A DNA stretch of 33,999 nt from Thermoplasmata archaeon (GCA_021828085.1 JAKATE010000003.1:1-33999); one strand, 5' to 3'; shown: positions 23,550-31,386, counted from the stretch's first letter. Numbers and translations: made by a program. Notes: a model not told the origin generated them from the sequence alone.

Positions 23550-23974
23550 GCGCGCGCTCATCCCCGGCCGAGTACCTCCGGGGCGGGGAACTTGCCGATG
23601 GGGCGTGCGTCCTCACCCTGCCGGCGTTTCCACGGACCCAACTCCCGCCCGAGCTCCGGGGATCCGTACCGTGGGAAGGAGGACGCTCTCCTCTCGAGCT
23701 CAGATGGGGCCATGCCGCCCCCAGGTGGGCTCCTCGGGTGAAGCGGCGGCCGGGCCCCGGTCCGCCCCCTCCTCCGAGTCCGATCGGTGGTGGGGTCCGG
23801 AGGGGTCGCCCCTCTGCTCTTACCGGGAGGCGCAGGCCCACACGAGCGAGCTTGGGCCGACGGGCAAGCGGAGGGGGTGGAGGGAAAGGACCCGGGTCTC
23901 TCCTTCCGCGTCCAACACCTTTCATGTAGCCCCGGGACCGTAGGGGGGACGGCACGACCTGCTGCGGTACGAGA
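23550..23974. other. Gene-poor stretch
   Basis: About 425 bases between the DUF1801 gene and the dienelactone-hydrolase-like gene. Open frames on both strands give only Gly/Pro/Arg/Ser-rich translations. No RNA gene or repeat is recognised. It ends in a region with few AT-rich stretches, so I cannot point to a clear promoter for the gene to its right. Confidence 0.5.
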
Positions 23975-25045
23975 ATGGAAGGAGGAATCGACTGCGAACT
24001 GGGTCCGCCCCATGCCCGGTTCCGGGCCTTCCGCTGCTCCCCCGAGGGTCCGCCCACCACCTTTCCCGGGCTGGTACTGATCCACACCGCGCGGGGCTTC
24101 GGCGAACCCGAGCGCGACATCGCCCGGAGGCTCTCCGGCTGGGGATTCGAGGTGATCGCTCCCGACCTCTACTCCCTCGGCCCGTCCCCGCCCGCCCCGG
24201 AAGACATCCGGGACCTCCTCCATCTGGTGAGGGACCTGCCGTTCGAAGGGAGCTTCGTCCCCGGCTTCGAACAGACCGTCTCGGCCCTCCCGAGGCCCGA
24301 CCAGGAGCGGCTGCGGCTGGCCGCCCGGATCCCGCTCTACGCCCCGGACCCCCGGGCCATCGCGACGTTGCGCGACTGCGTGAGCGAGCTCGTAGGGCTC
24401 CCCAACGTGGACCCCCATCGGATCGCCTGTCTGGGCTTGAGCATGGGGGGAGGGTACGCGTGGACGCTGGCCACCCTCGACGCCCGGGTCCGGGCGGCCG
24501 TCGTGGCCTACGGCCGTCCTCTGCTTCCCTGGGAATCCTTGGGCAGGCTGCGGGCGCCCGTCCTCGCCGTTGTCGCAGGCAAGGAAGGGCGCCTCACCTC
24601 GCAGCTGCCGGAGTGGCAGGAGGAGATGCGCCAGCGGGGGAGATCGCTGAGCGTCGCGATGTTCCCGGAGGCAGAGCATGGATTCCTCGACCCCGCTGAC
24701 CGTCGCGCGTTTGAGGAGAGGACCGCCGAGTCCGCTTGGGCCCGGATCCGGGAGTTCCTCCAGGCCAATGTGGGCCCACTGCGGGGACCTCCCACCCCGG
24801 CCGTGGCCCCAGCCCCTCTCCCCCCGGTCCCTCAGCGGGCCGGGCGGAACGTGTCAAAGACCTCCCCGTCGCGGCCCCCACCTGCGGCCACCCAGCCCGT
24901 GGCCCCGACGTCCTCCCCAGGGGAGGTGACGGAGGAGGAGGTCGAAGCGCTCCTCTCCGGCTCGGGCCCGAGGCCCGCCGGGGCGCCGGCCCGCTCGAGG
25001 AAGAAGCACCCCGCCTCACCTCGAAAAGTCCGCAAGGCTAAATAA
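23975..25045 (+). CDS. Dienelactone-hydrolase-family protein with basic C-terminal tail
   Basis: 356 residues. Residues about 30-265 form an alpha/beta hydrolase: GLVLIHTARGFGEPERDIARRL, VIAPDLYSLG, nucleophile elbow GLSMGGGYA with Ser156 (dienelactone hydrolases usually use Cys), and His235 in EAEHGFLDP. The acid position lies in VVAGKEGRLT, where Glu204 appears instead of the usual Asp. Residues about 270-356 are a Pro/Ala-rich linker, a short acidic helix (TEEEVEALLSG) and a Lys/Arg-rich end not known from the family. ATG at 23975. Its stop codon lies inside the eL42 TATA box. It is probably an esterase of unknown substrate. Confidence 0.75.
   Translation: MEGGIDCELGPPHARFRAFRCSPEGPPTTFPGLVLIHTARGFGEPERDIARRLSGWGFEVIAPDLYSLGPSPPAPEDIRDLLHLVRDLPFEGSFVPGFEQTVSALPRPDQERLRLAARIPLYAPDPRAIATLRDCVSELVGLPNVDPHRIACLGLSMGGGYAWTLATLDARVRAAVVAYGRPLLPWESLGRLRAPVLAVVAGKEGRLTSQLPEWQEEMRQRGRSLSVAMFPEAEHGFLDPADRRAFEERTAESAWARIREFLQANVGPLRGPPTPAVAPAPLPPVPQRAGRNVSKTSPSRPPPAATQPVAPTSSPGEVTEEEVEALLSGSGPRPAGAPARSRKKHPASPRKVRKAK
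25038..25045 (+). promoter_or_regulatory. TATA box of the eL42-eS27-aIF2alpha operon
   Basis: CTAAATAA, about 27-33 nt before the eL42 ATG. It includes the TAA stop of the upstream hydrolase gene. Confidence 0.6.
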
Positions 25046-25070
25046 GTCGGGGCCCTCGGTCGCCCTCCCC

Positions 25071-25358
25071 ATGCACTATCCGAAGGAGGTCGCGGCCTAC
25101 TGCCCGAAGTGCCACAAGCACACCCCGCACGAGGTGGAGCGCGGGCGAAAGCGCACCGCCAGCGAGCTCAAGTGGGGGCAGCGCCGGTTCCGCCGGGCCC
25201 AACGTGGCTACGGGGGCTTCCCCCGCCCCAAGCCCGAGGGCCGGGCCAAGGCCGTCCGCCGCGTTTACCTGAAGTACCGATGCAAGACGTGCAAGTACGT
25301 CGTCCAGCCGCGGAGTTTCCGGGCGAGCCAGCTCGAGCTCATGGAGCACAAAGGATGA
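25071..25358 (+). CDS. rpl44e: Ribosomal protein eL42 (L44e)
   Basis: Zinc-binding large-subunit protein near the E site. 95 residues with YCPKCHKHTPHEVERGRKR at the start, RRAQRGYGGFPRPKPEG in the middle and RCKTCKYVVQPRSFRASQLEL near the end; the two Cys pairs form the zinc site. Length is typical. First gene of a plus-strand run; its TGA overlaps the eS27 ATG (ATGA). Confidence 0.96.
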   Translation: MHYPKEVAAYCPKCHKHTPHEVERGRKRTASELKWGQRRFRRAQRGYGGFPRPKPEGRAKAVRRVYLKYRCKTCKYVVQPRSFRASQLELMEHKG

Positions 25359-25546
25359 GCGAGGAGACCCCCGCCCCCACGACCGCCCACTTCGTCGTGG
25401 TGAAGTGCAACGACTGCTCGAAGGAGCAGATCGTCTACCGGCGCCCTTCCACCGTGGTCCACTGCACCATCTGCGGGGCCCTGATCGCGAACCCGACCGG
25501 GGGACTGGCGGACTTCCGCGGTGAGGTCCTTCGTCTCCTCCCGTGA
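25355..25546 (+). CDS. rps27e: Ribosomal protein eS27 (S27e)
   Basis: Small-subunit zinc-ribbon protein, 63 residues, with VVKCNDCSKEQIVYRRPSTVV and HCTICGALIANPTGG, giving a C4 zinc site. Length and motif match archaeal eS27. It overlaps eL42 by 4 nt and is followed by aIF2-alpha after 16 nt, the usual euryarchaeal order. Confidence 0.95.
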   Translation: MSEETPAPTTAHFVVVKCNDCSKEQIVYRRPSTVVHCTICGALIANPTGGLADFRGEVLRLLP

Positions 25547-25562
25547 GGGAGGGGCGCTGACC

Positions 25563-26342
25563 ATGGCCGAAACCGTCGGCACCCTACCGGAGGAAGGGGA
25601 CTTCGTCGTCGCCACGGTCCGCTCGATCCGGAACTTCGGCGCCCTGGTGACTCTCGACGAGTATCGCGACCGGGAGGCGTTCATCCACCTCTCCGAGGTG
25701 GCCACGGGCTGGGTGAAGTACATCCGGGACTACATCCGGGAGGGCCAGAAGATCGTTGGACGGGTGATCCACATCGACCACGAGAAGGGACAGGTGGATC
25801 TCTCCCTCAAGCGGATCAACGAGCACCAGCGCCGGGAGAAGCTCCAGTCCTTCAAGAACGAGCAGCGCGCCCACAAGCTGCTCGACCTGGTCGCGAAGAG
25901 CCTGCATCAAGAGCCCGCGGAGTCGATGACCAAGTTCGGCAACGCGCTGGTGGAGCAGTTCGGGGGGCTCTTCCAGGCCTTCGAGACCGCCTCCTCGGAC
26001 CCTGCACGCTTCTCGGCCGAGAGCCCGAAGGGCCCATGGGTCGAGGCCTTCCTCAAGGTCGCCCATGAGAACATCTCCCCTCCCCACGTGGAGGTCTCCG
26101 GCATGCTCGAGGTCTCCCACCCCGGGCCCACCGGGGTCGAGGCGGTCCGCGAGGCTCTCCTCGCGGCCGAGCAGGCCCAGCCGAACGCTGTGATGATCCA
26201 GTACGTTGGCGCGCCACGCTATCGCGTGGTGGTCACGGGGGCCCAGTACAAGCCCACCGAAGAGCTCCTCAAGAAGGCCTCCGACCTGGCCCTCTCGCGC
26301 ATCAAGGCCTCCGGCGGGAAGGGGACCTTCACCCACCTCTGA
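25563..26342 (+). CDS. Translation initiation factor aIF2 alpha subunit
   Basis: Part of the heterotrimeric aIF2 that brings initiator tRNA to the ribosome. 259 residues: an S1 domain (GDFVVATVRSIRNFGALVTLDEY, then REAFIHLSEVATGWVKYIRDYI and GQVDLSLKRIN), a helical domain and a C-terminal alpha/beta domain with VMIQYVGAPRYRVVVTG. The open frame begins upstream at 25521, but the ATG at 25563, after GGGAGGGGCG, gives the normal N-terminus. Co-transcribed with eS27 and Nop10. Confidence 0.95.
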   Translation: MAETVGTLPEEGDFVVATVRSIRNFGALVTLDEYRDREAFIHLSEVATGWVKYIRDYIREGQKIVGRVIHIDHEKGQVDLSLKRINEHQRREKLQSFKNEQRAHKLLDLVAKSLHQEPAESMTKFGNALVEQFGGLFQAFETASSDPARFSAESPKGPWVEAFLKVAHENISPPHVEVSGMLEVSHPGPTGVEAVREALLAAEQAQPNAVMIQYVGAPRYRVVVTGAQYKPTEELLKKASDLALSRIKASGGKGTFTHL

Positions 26343-26348
26343 CCGGCC

Positions 26349-26540
26349 ATGGGCGAGCCTCTCCTCCACCGCTGCCGTTCCTGCCGGCGGTACACGCTCA
26401 AGTCCGTCTGCCCCAAGTGCGAGGGTCCGGCGGGCTCGCCCCACCCGGCCCGCTGGTCCCCCGAGGACCGCTACCAGCGCTACCGTCGCGCGCTGCTCGA
26501 GTCCGCCGGAGCCTCGAGCGAGTCCGCCGGGAGCGGCTAG
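26349..26540 (+). CDS. nop10: H/ACA RNP protein Nop10
   Basis: Small Cbf5-binding subunit of the pseudouridylation complex, 63 residues. CRSCRRYTLKSVCPKCEG gives the archaeal zinc site, and PHPARWSPEDRYQRYRRALL is the conserved Cbf5-binding segment. It starts 6 nt after aIF2-alpha. The Ser/Gly/Ala tail (SAGASSESAGSG) is not part of the family core. Gar1, its partner, is encoded at 12495. Confidence 0.94.
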   Translation: MGEPLLHRCRSCRRYTLKSVCPKCEGPAGSPHPARWSPEDRYQRYRRALLESAGASSESAGSG

Positions 26541-26597
26541 CGCCTCCCCCCGAGGCAGGGCACCGTTATCTTGCCGGCGGCCCTAACGTCCGAGCGC

Positions 26598-27110
26598 ATG
26601 CAACAGCGCATCAAGGTCGTCAACGAGGTCTCGGACCTGGTGCCGGTCCTGAGGGCGGTGGACTCCGATCTCAAGCTTAGGATCTTCCACAAGCTCTCCG
26701 AGGCGTGGATCACGGCCGACGACGTGGAGCAGGAGTTCGGCAAGGACGGCGGGAAGATCCTCGCCTTCTTCGAGAAGCTCAAGCTGGTGGACAGCCGCTG
26801 GGTCGCCCGCGAGGGCCGCCGCGCCCCGGAGAAGAGCTTCCACACCTACTACTCGACGGTGAACATCAACACCACCGCCCCGCTCACCGAGGTCTCCGAG
26901 ATCCTCGCCGTGGCCTCCATGCCCGAGAAGGACTACGGGCAGCTCGAGAAGAGGATCTACGATGCCATCGGCGAGCAGGGCCGGTTCTTTTCCGACGTGG
27001 CGGAGGAGCTCAAGATGAGCACCACCCGGCTCAAGGGGCTCATCAAGCGCTCCGACAAGCTGGAGTTCCGGGGCCACCGCGTCGAGCGGCTCAATGGTCA
27101 GCGCGCCTGA
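26598..27110 (+). CDS. Archaeal winged-helix regulator (ArsR-like)
   Basis: 170 residues with two likely winged-helix units: VLRAVDSDLKLRIFHKLSEAWITADDVEQEFG with FFEKLKLVDSRW near the N-terminus, and a C-terminal YGQLEKRIYDAIGEQGRFFSDVAEELKMSTTRLKGLIKRSDKLEF (described in part). The first looks like an ArsR-type domain reading a state change; no metal-binding Cys is seen. The ATG at 26598 is preceded by a TTATCTT box at about 26566-26572, giving a nearly leaderless mRNA. It overlaps trm56 by 17 nt. Targets unknown. Confidence 0.75.
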   Translation: MQQRIKVVNEVSDLVPVLRAVDSDLKLRIFHKLSEAWITADDVEQEFGKDGGKILAFFEKLKLVDSRWVAREGRRAPEKSFHTYYSTVNINTTAPLTEVSEILAVASMPEKDYGQLEKRIYDAIGEQGRFFSDVAEELKMSTTRLKGLIKRSDKLEFRGHRVERLNGQRA

Positions 27111-27672
27111 GCGGGACCCCGAACGCATCGTGGACGTCCTCCGGCTCGGACACCGGCCGGGGCGCGATCCGAGGCTCACCACCCACGTGGCGCTCACCGC
27201 GCGGGCCTGGGGGGTCCGCCGACTCTATCTCGAACCCCCGGACCCCTCCCTGGCCGAGCGCGTCCGGGCGCTCACCCGAAGATTCGGGGGGAGCTTCGCG
27301 GTGGAGGGGGTGACGAGCCCCCGCTCCTTCCTCGCCTCGTACCCGGGGACCGTCCTTCACCTGACCATCTACGGCGAGGACCTCGACGAGGTGGTCCCGA
27401 CGCTGGAAGGGCCAGGACCCTTCCTCCTGGTGGTGGGGGGGGCGAAGGTCCCCCCGGAGATCTACCGGCTCGCGCACCGGAACCTGGCGGTGACGCACGA
27501 GCCGCACAGCGAGGTGGCGGCGCTGGCCATCGCGCTGGACCGCCTGCGGGGAACCCCCCGGGACACCTCCCAGCCTGGCGCAAAGCTGCGCGTCCGCCCT
27601 TCCGCCCGGAGGAAGCGCGTCGAGGAGGTGGAGCCCGAGGGACCGTCGGCCCCCCGGGCCAGTTCGCGATGA
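27094..27672 (+). CDS. trm56: tRNA (cytidine(56)-2'-O)-methyltransferase Trm56
   Basis: SPOUT-class enzyme that methylates C56 in the T loop of archaeal tRNAs. 192 residues: the signature VLRLGHRPGRDPRLTTHVALTARAWG begins near residue 15 (given in part), LHLTIYGEDLDEV lies mid-protein, and FLLVVGGAKVPPEIYRLA with NLAVTHEPHSEVAALAIALDRL forms the SAM-binding knot. The C-terminal 40 residues are charged and variable. ATG at 27094; its stop overlaps the mevalonate kinase ATG (ATGA). Confidence 0.92.
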   Translation: MVSAPERDPERIVDVLRLGHRPGRDPRLTTHVALTARAWGVRRLYLEPPDPSLAERVRALTRRFGGSFAVEGVTSPRSFLASYPGTVLHLTIYGEDLDEVVPTLEGPGPFLLVVGGAKVPPEIYRLAHRNLAVTHEPHSEVAALAIALDRLRGTPRDTSQPGAKLRVRPSARRKRVEEVEPEGPSAPRASSR

Positions 27673-28706
27673 GCCCTGCTCTCCCAAGCCTCCCGGGGAA
27701 GCGCTGGCCCTTTCGGGTCCGGGCCCCCGGGAAGGCGATCCTCTTCGGCGAGCACGCGGTGGTCCGGGGCCGGACCGCCCTGGTGCTCGCCGTCGACCGG
27801 GGCACCGAGATCGACTTCCGTCCTCTCCCACCGGGGAGCCGCTCGACCTGGAATGGCGCCCCCTTCGACGCGGAGCTCAATCCCTACCTTCGGGAGGCGA
27901 TGCGCCGTCACCCCGACTGGTCCGCGAGACCGGTCGCGCTCACGGTCCGTTCCGAGCTTCCCCGGGCCTCGGGCCTCGGGACGTCGGCGGCCTTCACCGT
28001 AGCCCTCGTCGCCGGATTCACCCTGCCGGACCGGCAGGAGCTTCCCCGGGCCGAGGTGGCCGAGGAGAGCTATCGGATCGAACGCGCGGCCCAGGGGGTC
28101 GGGAGCCCGGTGGACACCTCGGCCTCCACCGCCGGCGGGCTCCTCGCGATTGGCACGGAGCCCGGAGAGGAAGAGCTCTGGACGCTCCCTGCGGTCGACA
28201 CCTCGCCTCCCTTCCATGCCCGAAGGGTCCACTCCCCCCCGTGGAGCTGGGCCGCGGCGTTCTCGGGGATCGCCAAGGCCACCGGACCGAAGGTGCGGGC
28301 CGTGGGGGAGGTCTTCGCCACCCCGGAGGGCGCGGAGATCCTCGAGAGGATCGGCAGGCTCTCCCGGGAAGGGGAGGGGGCGCTGGACCGGGAGGACAAG
28401 GACGCTGTCGGGGCGCTCATGGCGGAGAACCACCAGCTCCTCCGGAGTCTGGGGGTGAGCCACCCCCGGCTGGAAGCGCTGCTCGAGGTCGCGCGCCCCT
28501 TCGTCCACGGGGCGAAGGTCACGGGAGCGGGAGGAGGGGGCTCGGTCCTCGCTCTCGTCCGGGAAGGCCAGCACGAGGCCCTCCGGAAGGCATGGGCCCG
28601 GGCGGGGGGGGTTCCCTTCCTGCTCTCGGTCGCGCCCCAGGGGCTCCAGGTGATGACGCTGGGTTCAGCGCTTCGAGACCACGCGGACCACGTCCCCGGG
28701 CTCTAA
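27669..28706 (+). CDS. Mevalonate kinase (GHMP family)
   Basis: Phosphorylates mevalonate for isoprenoid lipid synthesis. 345 residues: motif 1 APGKAILFGEHAVVRGRTAL near 19, motif 2 LPRASGLGTSAAFTVAL near 98, the catalytic Asp in GSPVDTSASTAGG, and motif 3 KVTGAGGGGSVLALV near the end. The intact GEHAVV and GLGTSA motifs favour a true mevalonate 5-kinase, but the mevalonate 3-kinase of some Thermoplasmata cannot be excluded by eye. It overlaps trm56 by 4 nt. The last 42 bases overlap the convergent YchF-type GTPase gene. Confidence 0.88.
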   Translation: MSPALPSLPGKRWPFRVRAPGKAILFGEHAVVRGRTALVLAVDRGTEIDFRPLPPGSRSTWNGAPFDAELNPYLREAMRRHPDWSARPVALTVRSELPRASGLGTSAAFTVALVAGFTLPDRQELPRAEVAEESYRIERAAQGVGSPVDTSASTAGGLLAIGTEPGEEELWTLPAVDTSPPFHARRVHSPPWSWAAAFSGIAKATGPKVRAVGEVFATPEGAEILERIGRLSREGEGALDREDKDAVGALMAENHQLLRSLGVSHPRLEALLEVARPFVHGAKVTGAGGGGSVLALVREGQHEALRKAWARAGGVPFLLSVAPQGLQVMTLGSALRDHADHVPGL

Positions 28707-29861
28707 GGGGTGGTCGGCCCCGAGGGTCCGCTTCCGCCGGGCATCCACCGCCCGGAGGAACCCTTCGCCCAGGTCCGTATGGACCCGGAAGGCGAGCTCC
28801 CGGGCGGTCGTTCCCCGGGGGACCAGCAGCGCGTCCGGCAGCACCCGCCCCTTCCCGTCGGTCCACCGCGTCTCGTCCTCGACCGGGAAGACCACGATCC
28901 GCGAGAGCCCTTCGAAGACCAGCGCCTCGAGCGCCTGCTGCACCCCGGTGGAGCCCCAGACCGAGAGGAAACGCTCGACCTCCTCGAGGGCCTTGCGCTG
29001 CGCGGGCTTGAGCCCCTCCGGGTGGGAGTAGGTGAAGCGGGAATCCCCGGGGTGGTAGCGGATGAGCCCCGCCTGGTCGGCGCGGCGCAGCAGCAGTTCC
29101 ACGTCGGCCGAGGCGGGTGCGCAGGGGAGGGGAGCGAGCTCCTCCGCGACCCGGGCGGCCTCCTCCGGCCGGGAACGGTCGGCCTTGTTGGCGACGATCC
29201 GCCGCGGGCGGTTCGCCCGGAGGAGCTCGCGCGCGAGACGGACGAGGTCCGCCTCCGTCCAGCGCGTCGGGTGGGTGAGGTCGAGCGGGAGGTGCCGGAA
29301 GGCGGCGAGGACCTGCGTCGGCTTGAAGTTGAGGCCGGTGAGGCGGCTCGCGATGAGCTCCTCCACCTTCCCTTCGTTGAGCTCGAGGGAGCGCGCCGCC
29401 TTCTCCCACTGCCGGGAGAGGATCTCCCCCAGCCAGAGGACCATCTCCTCCTCGAGGAAGCGGACCGGCTCGGCCGGGTCGAATCGGCCGGGCTCCTCGA
29501 GATGCCCATCCGGGGCGGTGGCGCCGGTGATGTCGATGAGCTGGAGGTAGCCTTCCGCCTGGCGGAGGTCGTCGAGGAAGCGGTTGCCCAGCCCCTTGCC
29601 CTCGTGGGCTCCCGGGACGAGACCCGCCACGTCGACCAGTTCCACGGGCACCCAACGGGTCCCTTCCTGGCAAGGGGCGTTCCCCGGCGTGCAGGGATGT
29701 CCCAGGTCGGTGTGCGGGCAGGCCACCCGGACGTGGGCCACGCCCCGGTTGGGTTCCACGGTGGTGAAGGGATAGGGGGCCATGGGGACGTTGAGCATCG
29801 TGAGCGCGTTGAAGAGGGTCGATTTCCCCACGTTCGGCTGACCGACGAGCCCGACGTCCAT
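28665..29861 (-). CDS. YchF/Obg-type GTPase with TGS domain
   Basis: 398 residues, the usual length of archaeal YchF-like proteins. G1 is GQPNVGKSTLFNAL at about 7-20, G2/G3 regions include PYPFTTVEPN and VDVAGLVPGAHEGKG, and G4 is NKAD. NKAD suggests GTP preference, unlike bacterial YchF, which favours ATP. Helical middle domain, then a C-terminal TGS domain with DALLVPRGTTARELAFRVHTDLG. Acts on ribosomes or translation in related systems. The ATG at 29861 is 17 nt after the cobalamin adenosyltransferase stop. Confidence 0.92.
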   Translation of the reverse strand: MDVGLVGQPNVGKSTLFNALTMLNVPMAPYPFTTVEPNRGVAHVRVACPHTDLGHPCTPGNAPCQEGTRWVPVELVDVAGLVPGAHEGKGLGNRFLDDLRQAEGYLQLIDITGATAPDGHLEEPGRFDPAEPVRFLEEEMVLWLGEILSRQWEKAARSLELNEGKVEELIASRLTGLNFKPTQVLAAFRHLPLDLTHPTRWTEADLVRLARELLRANRPRRIVANKADRSRPEEAARVAEELAPLPCAPASADVELLLRRADQAGLIRYHPGDSRFTYSHPEGLKPAQRKALEEVERFLSVWGSTGVQQALEALVFEGLSRIVVFPVEDETRWTDGKGRVLPDALLVPRGTTARELAFRVHTDLGEGFLRAVDARRKRTLGADHPLEPGDVVRVVSKR

Positions 29862-29878
29862 CTTCCGTTCCCCCGGCC

Positions 29879-30433
29879 TCAGCGAGAGTAGTCCGGGGCC
29901 CGTTCGGCGAACCCCAGGTCCCGGTTGAGCGCCAGCGCCTGGGCGAAGAGGTGGTCCGAGAGCCGGTTCAGATAGCGCAGGAGCACCTCCCGGACCTCCT
30001 CGGACCGGTGGAGCCTGAGCACCGCCCGTTCGGCCCTCCGGGCGACGGTGCGCGCCACGTGGAGCTCACAGGCGGCGGGGACGCCCCGGGGGAGGACAAA
30101 CGTGTCGAGGTCCTGGAGCGGAGCGGTGAGCGCGTCGAGCTCCTCCTCCAGCCGTCGTACATGCCGGTCCTCGATGCGGGAGGCGCTGCTCTTTCCGCCC
30201 TTCGGTGTGGCGAGCTCGGCGCCGACCAGGAAGAGCTCATCCTGGAGGCGGACGAGGGTCTCCCGGCAGCGCTCTTCCCCCGGGGGGAGGAGGGCCTGGG
30301 CGAGTCCCAGGTGCGACGCAAGCTCGTCGACGTGGCCGTACGCCTCCACGCGCAGCGAGTCCTTCTCCACCCGGACGCCTCCGAGGAGACCGGTCGTTCC
30401 CTTGTCCCCCTGGCGCGTGTACAACCGGGTCAT
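29879..30433 (-). CDS. PduO-type cob(I)alamin adenosyltransferase
   Basis: Makes adenosylcobalamin from cob(I)alamin and ATP. 184 residues, a helical bundle: TRQGDKGTTGLLGG at about 6-19, YGHVDELASHLGLA near 32-45, then RTVARRAERAVLRL and VLLRYLNRLSDHLFAQAL carrying the conserved Arg and Asp. ATG at 30433; no clear TATA box. Upstream on the same strand is an unusual inverted-repeat element (30475-30590). It shares an operon with the YchF-type GTPase. No B12-dependent enzyme is visible in the window. Confidence 0.92.
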   Translation of the reverse strand: MTRLYTRQGDKGTTGLLGGVRVEKDSLRVEAYGHVDELASHLGLAQALLPPGEERCRETLVRLQDELFLVGAELATPKGGKSSASRIEDRHVRRLEEELDALTAPLQDLDTFVLPRGVPAACELHVARTVARRAERAVLRLHRSEEVREVLLRYLNRLSDHLFAQALALNRDLGFAERAPDYSR

Positions 30434-30474
30434 CGTCCGAGCCCCGGAGCAGCGTCCGGGGTCAAGTAGTCGAC

Positions 30475-30590
30475 GTAAGCACGACCCGGTCCGGGAACGC
30501 GAGGCCCGCCGCCGGACCGGGCACGCCGCGGCGAGAGGGCCCGGTGGGCCGCGGACGCGCGGCCCCCGGGCGGGCGGAGGACGTGCTTAC
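30475..30590. repeat. Complex inverted-repeat element, possible structured RNA
   Basis: Outer arms GTAAGCACG (30475-30483) and CGTGCTTAC (30582-30590) are perfect 9-bp reverse complements. Inside, CCCGGTCCGG (30485-30494) pairs perfectly with CCGGACCGGG (30512-30521), and GGCCC-GGT-GGGCC forms another hairpin next to paired CCGCGG boxes. The result could be a multi-branched RNA of about 116 nt on either strand. The right arm contains the TAA stop of the small Cys-rich gene. No match to 5S, SRP or RNase P RNA is seen. Confidence 0.5.
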
Positions 30591-30832
30591 CCGGCGGGGA
30601 TCGCCCAGGAACCCCCCGCCATCAGCGGGGCCTCGGTGCGGACGATGTTGTGATCGCGTGCCCATCGAGCGTTCGGCGCATTGCGACCGTCGAGCGGGCT
30701 CTCGAGCCCGTGGACCGGGCAGAAGGTGATGCGCAACCGGTGGTTGTGCACGGCCTCGAGGCGGCACCACCGGCAGATCATCGGGGTCGGCGTGTTGGCG
30801 GCCAGGGCTTCCAGGGTCGCTCTCTCCAGCAT
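30587..30832 (-). CDS. Small Cys/His-rich protein, unknown function
   Basis: 81 residues; family not recognised. Cys20, Cys23 (ICRWCRLEAV), Cys38 and His41 (FCPVHG) could form a zinc knuckle. Further along are LDGRNAPNARWARDHNIV and a Gly/Ala C-terminus. The ATG at 30830-30832 has a strong Shine-Dalgarno (GGAAGGAG), and the gene starts 19 nt after the RHH gene on the same strand, so the two are probably co-transcribed. Its TAA lies in the arm of an inverted-repeat element. Confidence 0.6.
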   Translation of the reverse strand: MLERATLEALAANTPTPMICRWCRLEAVHNHRLRITFCPVHGLESPLDGRNAPNARWARDHNIVRTEAPLMAGGSWAIPAG

Positions 30833-30851
30833 CGGTTCTCCTTCCTGCGTG

Positions 30852-31262
30852 CTACGCACCGGTGTAGCGCCTTCCCTCGCGGGCCGCTTCCTTGCGCTCC
30901 TTCTCGGAACGCTCGAGCTCGCGCGCCACCTCGCGGCGCTGGGCCTGGCGCTCCTGCCGAAGTCGCGCGAGCTCGGCGAGGCCCCGGTCCAGGGCGCTCG
31001 CCAGGGCTTCCTCCGGGCTGCGGGCCCAGCCGTCGTCCACTTCGCGCTGGAGCTCCCGGGCAAGGGAGACCGGCACTTCGAGGGGGACACCGGCCGAGGG
31101 GGCCGAACCCGTGGGGCCTCCTGCGGCCCGGCGAAGGAGCTGCCGGATCCCCTCGGAGCGATGGGCCCAGCCGTTCTGCTGGACCAGCGCATCGAGGGAA
31201 CGGAGCTCTTCCTCGGTGAGACGGACGCCGAGGTAGCCGGGGTTCCGCGGGGGGGAGGGCAC
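30852..31262 (-). CDS. Ribbon-helix-helix DNA-binding protein with coiled-coil tail
   Basis: 136 residues. The N-terminal ribbon-helix-helix domain has the strand YLGVRLT, then EEELRSLDALVQQNG and SEGIRQLLRRA. A second segment, PLEVPVSLARELQREVDDG followed by SPEEALASALDRGLAEL, repeats the strand-helix-helix pattern, so two RHH units may be fused. The last 40 residues are a Glu/Arg coiled coil. GTG at 31260-31262, with a TATA-like AAATACTC about 25-30 nt upstream and a palindromic box beside it, suggests autoregulation. It is followed by the small Cys-rich gene. Divergent from aIF5A. Confidence 0.75.
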   Translation of the reverse strand: MPSPPRNPGYLGVRLTEEELRSLDALVQQNGWAHRSEGIRQLLRRAAGGPTGSAPSAGVPLEVPVSLARELQREVDDGWARSPEEALASALDRGLAELARLRQERQAQRREVARELERSEKERKEAAREGRRYTGA

Positions 31263-31271
31263 GCGTTTTAC

Positions 31272-31296
31272 AGAATTTTACGAGTATTTGAATTCT
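31272..31296. promoter_or_regulatory. Candidate operator over the RHH gene promoter
   Basis: AGAATT (31272-31277) and AATTCT (31291-31296) are perfect inverted arms, spacing 13 nt, in an AT-rich patch. The minus-strand TATA-like AAATACTC at 31285-31292 lies between and over them. A dimeric RHH protein could bind here. Confidence 0.45.
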
Positions 31297-31386
31297 TGTC
31301 AAACACTCCCGGACCCGGGCCTCGCCGGGTTCCGGTCGCGGTCCGAGAGGCCACGGAGCGGCTTCCTCCGCGCCGGCTCCGAGGGC

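Noticed and set aside
30475-30590. 5S rRNA or cobalamin riboswitch
   Set aside because: The element lacks the 5S loop sequences and any B12-box-like motif; only its size and stems, and the neighbouring cobalamin gene, suggested these.
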